Source: Ignavibacteriales bacterium (GTDB taxonomy: Bacteria; Bacteroidota; Ignavibacteria; Ignavibacteriales; Ignavibacteriaceae). Taken from it: a stretch of DNA of 6,385 bases. The position numbers and the translations under genes were made by a program. Under the pieces are notes generated by a model, which worked only from the letters and a program-made list of their open reading frames with translations, did no database searches and was not told the origin of the DNA. Below are positions 6,010 through 6,385 of the stretch, piece after piece (positions within the stretch are counted from its first letter, which is position 1; each line of letters begins with the position of its first letter). The stretch covers positions 1 to 6,385 of the forward strand of contig DAIERC010000217.1 of NCBI GenBank assembly GCA_027347125.1, in the 5' to 3' direction.

Positions 6010-6051
6010 AAATTATATACTTAGTTTATCAACTATTTTAAAAACAGACAT

Positions 6052-6082
6052 GAAATATAAATAAAACCATTTCTGATGTCAA
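6052..6082 (-). promoter_or_regulatory. Promoter of prs-rplY-pth
   Basis: On the minus strand a perfect TTGACA (complement of 6077-6082) is followed after 17 nt by TATATTTC (complement of 6052-6059). This fits both the sigma-70 form (TTGACA-17-TATATT) and the Bacteroidota form (TTG-20-TAnnTTT). Start near 6047 gives a leader of about 38 nt. It is the best promoter in the window. Confidence 0.7.
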
Positions 6083-6097
6083 CAAAAGATCATTTTT

Positions 6098-6114
6098 ATT
6101 TGTACCGGTAAAAT
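6098..6114. repeat. Palindrome upstream of the prs promoter
   Basis: The perfect 8-bp palindrome TACCGGTA (6103-6110) extends to arms ATTT-G-TACC / GGTA-AAAT with one unpaired G (6102). It has no loop, so it is more like a dimeric DNA-binding site than an RNA hairpin. It lies 15 bp beyond the prs -35 box. The site is GC-rich in a very AT-rich gap. Function unknown. Confidence 0.3.
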
Positions 6115-6139
6115 AGCTTAAATTGTTGCGAAACATGCA

Positions 6140-6385
6140 TTAATCCTTCTTTTTTCTAAAAAGGAAAATAATAACAATCAATAAAACCAGCCCGGAAAGA
6201 GCAAAAATCCACGGAGGTGTTTCTTTTAGTTTGAACGGCCTGAAAGTTACTGAAATAGTTTTTCCTCCGCCTATATCAGCAAGTGTATAGTTCCAAACTA
6301 AAGTACGCCCTTCATGTCCGGTAGAGTTATCTGAAATAATGTCGCCGCCAAAAGTGTATTTGTAGGTAACATGAAAAGCATCGCC
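6140..6385 (-). CDS. Unrecognised protein with C-terminal membrane anchor (C-terminal part)
   Basis: The frame is open from the right edge down to a TAA at 6140-6142, giving the last 81 residues of a protein whose start lies outside the window. Residues 1-50 look like a beta-rich extracytoplasmic domain (HVTYKYTFGGD, then TLVWNYTLADIGGGKTISVT). They are followed by PPW and a hydrophobic segment at about 59-76 (IFALSGLVLLIVIIFLF) and a basic end RKKKD. By the positive-inside rule the bulk lies outside and the last residues in the cytosol. I do not recognise the family. Coding is supported by the codon pattern, coherent topology and a plausible stop. It lies 130 nt upstream of prs on the same strand without an obvious terminator, so some read-through is possible, but prs has its own promoter. 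Confidence 0.75.
   Translation of the reverse strand, partial: GDAFHVTYKYTFGGDIISDNSTGHEGRTLVWNYTLADIGGGKTISVTFRPFKLKETPPWIFALSGLVLLIVIIFLFRKKKD

Noticed and set aside
6013..6051. A 12-codon frame (MSVFKIVDKLSI) ending 3 nt before and in frame with prs, looking like a leader peptide.
   Set aside because: Its ATG lies upstream of the start expected from the prs promoter, it has no Shine-Dalgarno sequence, and its length is expected by chance.
1..6385. Mobile elements, CRISPR arrays, tRNA or rRNA genes, toxin-antitoxin or defence genes.
   Set aside because: No terminal repeats, spaced repeats, transposase or integrase motifs, or structural RNA signatures are visible; nearly all sequence is accounted for by core genes.

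Overview
The window reads as an ordinary bacterial housekeeping segment, AT-rich and densely packed. Gene content and signals fit the Bacteroidota/Chlorobi/Ignavibacteria group, most likely an Ignavibacteria-like organism. The reasons are the contiguous prs-rplY-pth / rpsF-ssb-rpsR-rplI block, promoters close to the Bacteroidota form (TTG, 19-20 nt, TAnnTTT) combined with clear Shine-Dalgarno sequences, and the CTC-type L25. This placement is inferred from sequence recognition, not from a database search.

Layout: (1) positions 1-705 (+) hold the 3' part of a YdfG-like short-chain dehydrogenase cut by the left edge. (2) A bidirectional terminator at 704-736 separates it from a convergent yciO-type gene at 743-1354 (-). 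(3) A divergent intergenic region at 1355-1632 carries a good yciO promoter, a hairpin-containing yciO leader and candidate promoters for rpmB (bL28, 1633-1872, +). (4) A second bidirectional terminator at 1896-1927 separates rpmB from a long minus-strand cluster, in transcription order prs (6009-5062), rplY (5041-4409), pth (4396-3809), then a 218-nt gap with a promoter candidate and a probable S6:S18-binding leader, then rpsF (3590-3171), ssb (3136-2651), rpsR (2638-2408) and rplI (2389-1946). (5) The right edge (6140-6385, -) holds the C-terminal end of an unrecognised protein with one C-terminal membrane anchor.

How the genes fit together: prs makes PRPP for nucleotide synthesis; rplY, rpsF, rpsR, rplI and rpmB encode ribosomal proteins; pth recycles stalled peptidyl-tRNA; ssb binds single-stranded DNA. 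The cluster is therefore a growth-linked translation/nucleotide/replication unit, probably transcribed both from the prs promoter and from a second promoter before rpsF that adds S6:S18 feedback control.

I see no mobile element, CRISPR array, tRNA, rRNA, toxin-antitoxin or defence system. The observations most worth a second look are the S6:S18 leader whose stem covers the rpsF ribosome-binding site, an SSB without the usual C-terminal tip, the promoter architecture shared across the window, and the leader of yciO.
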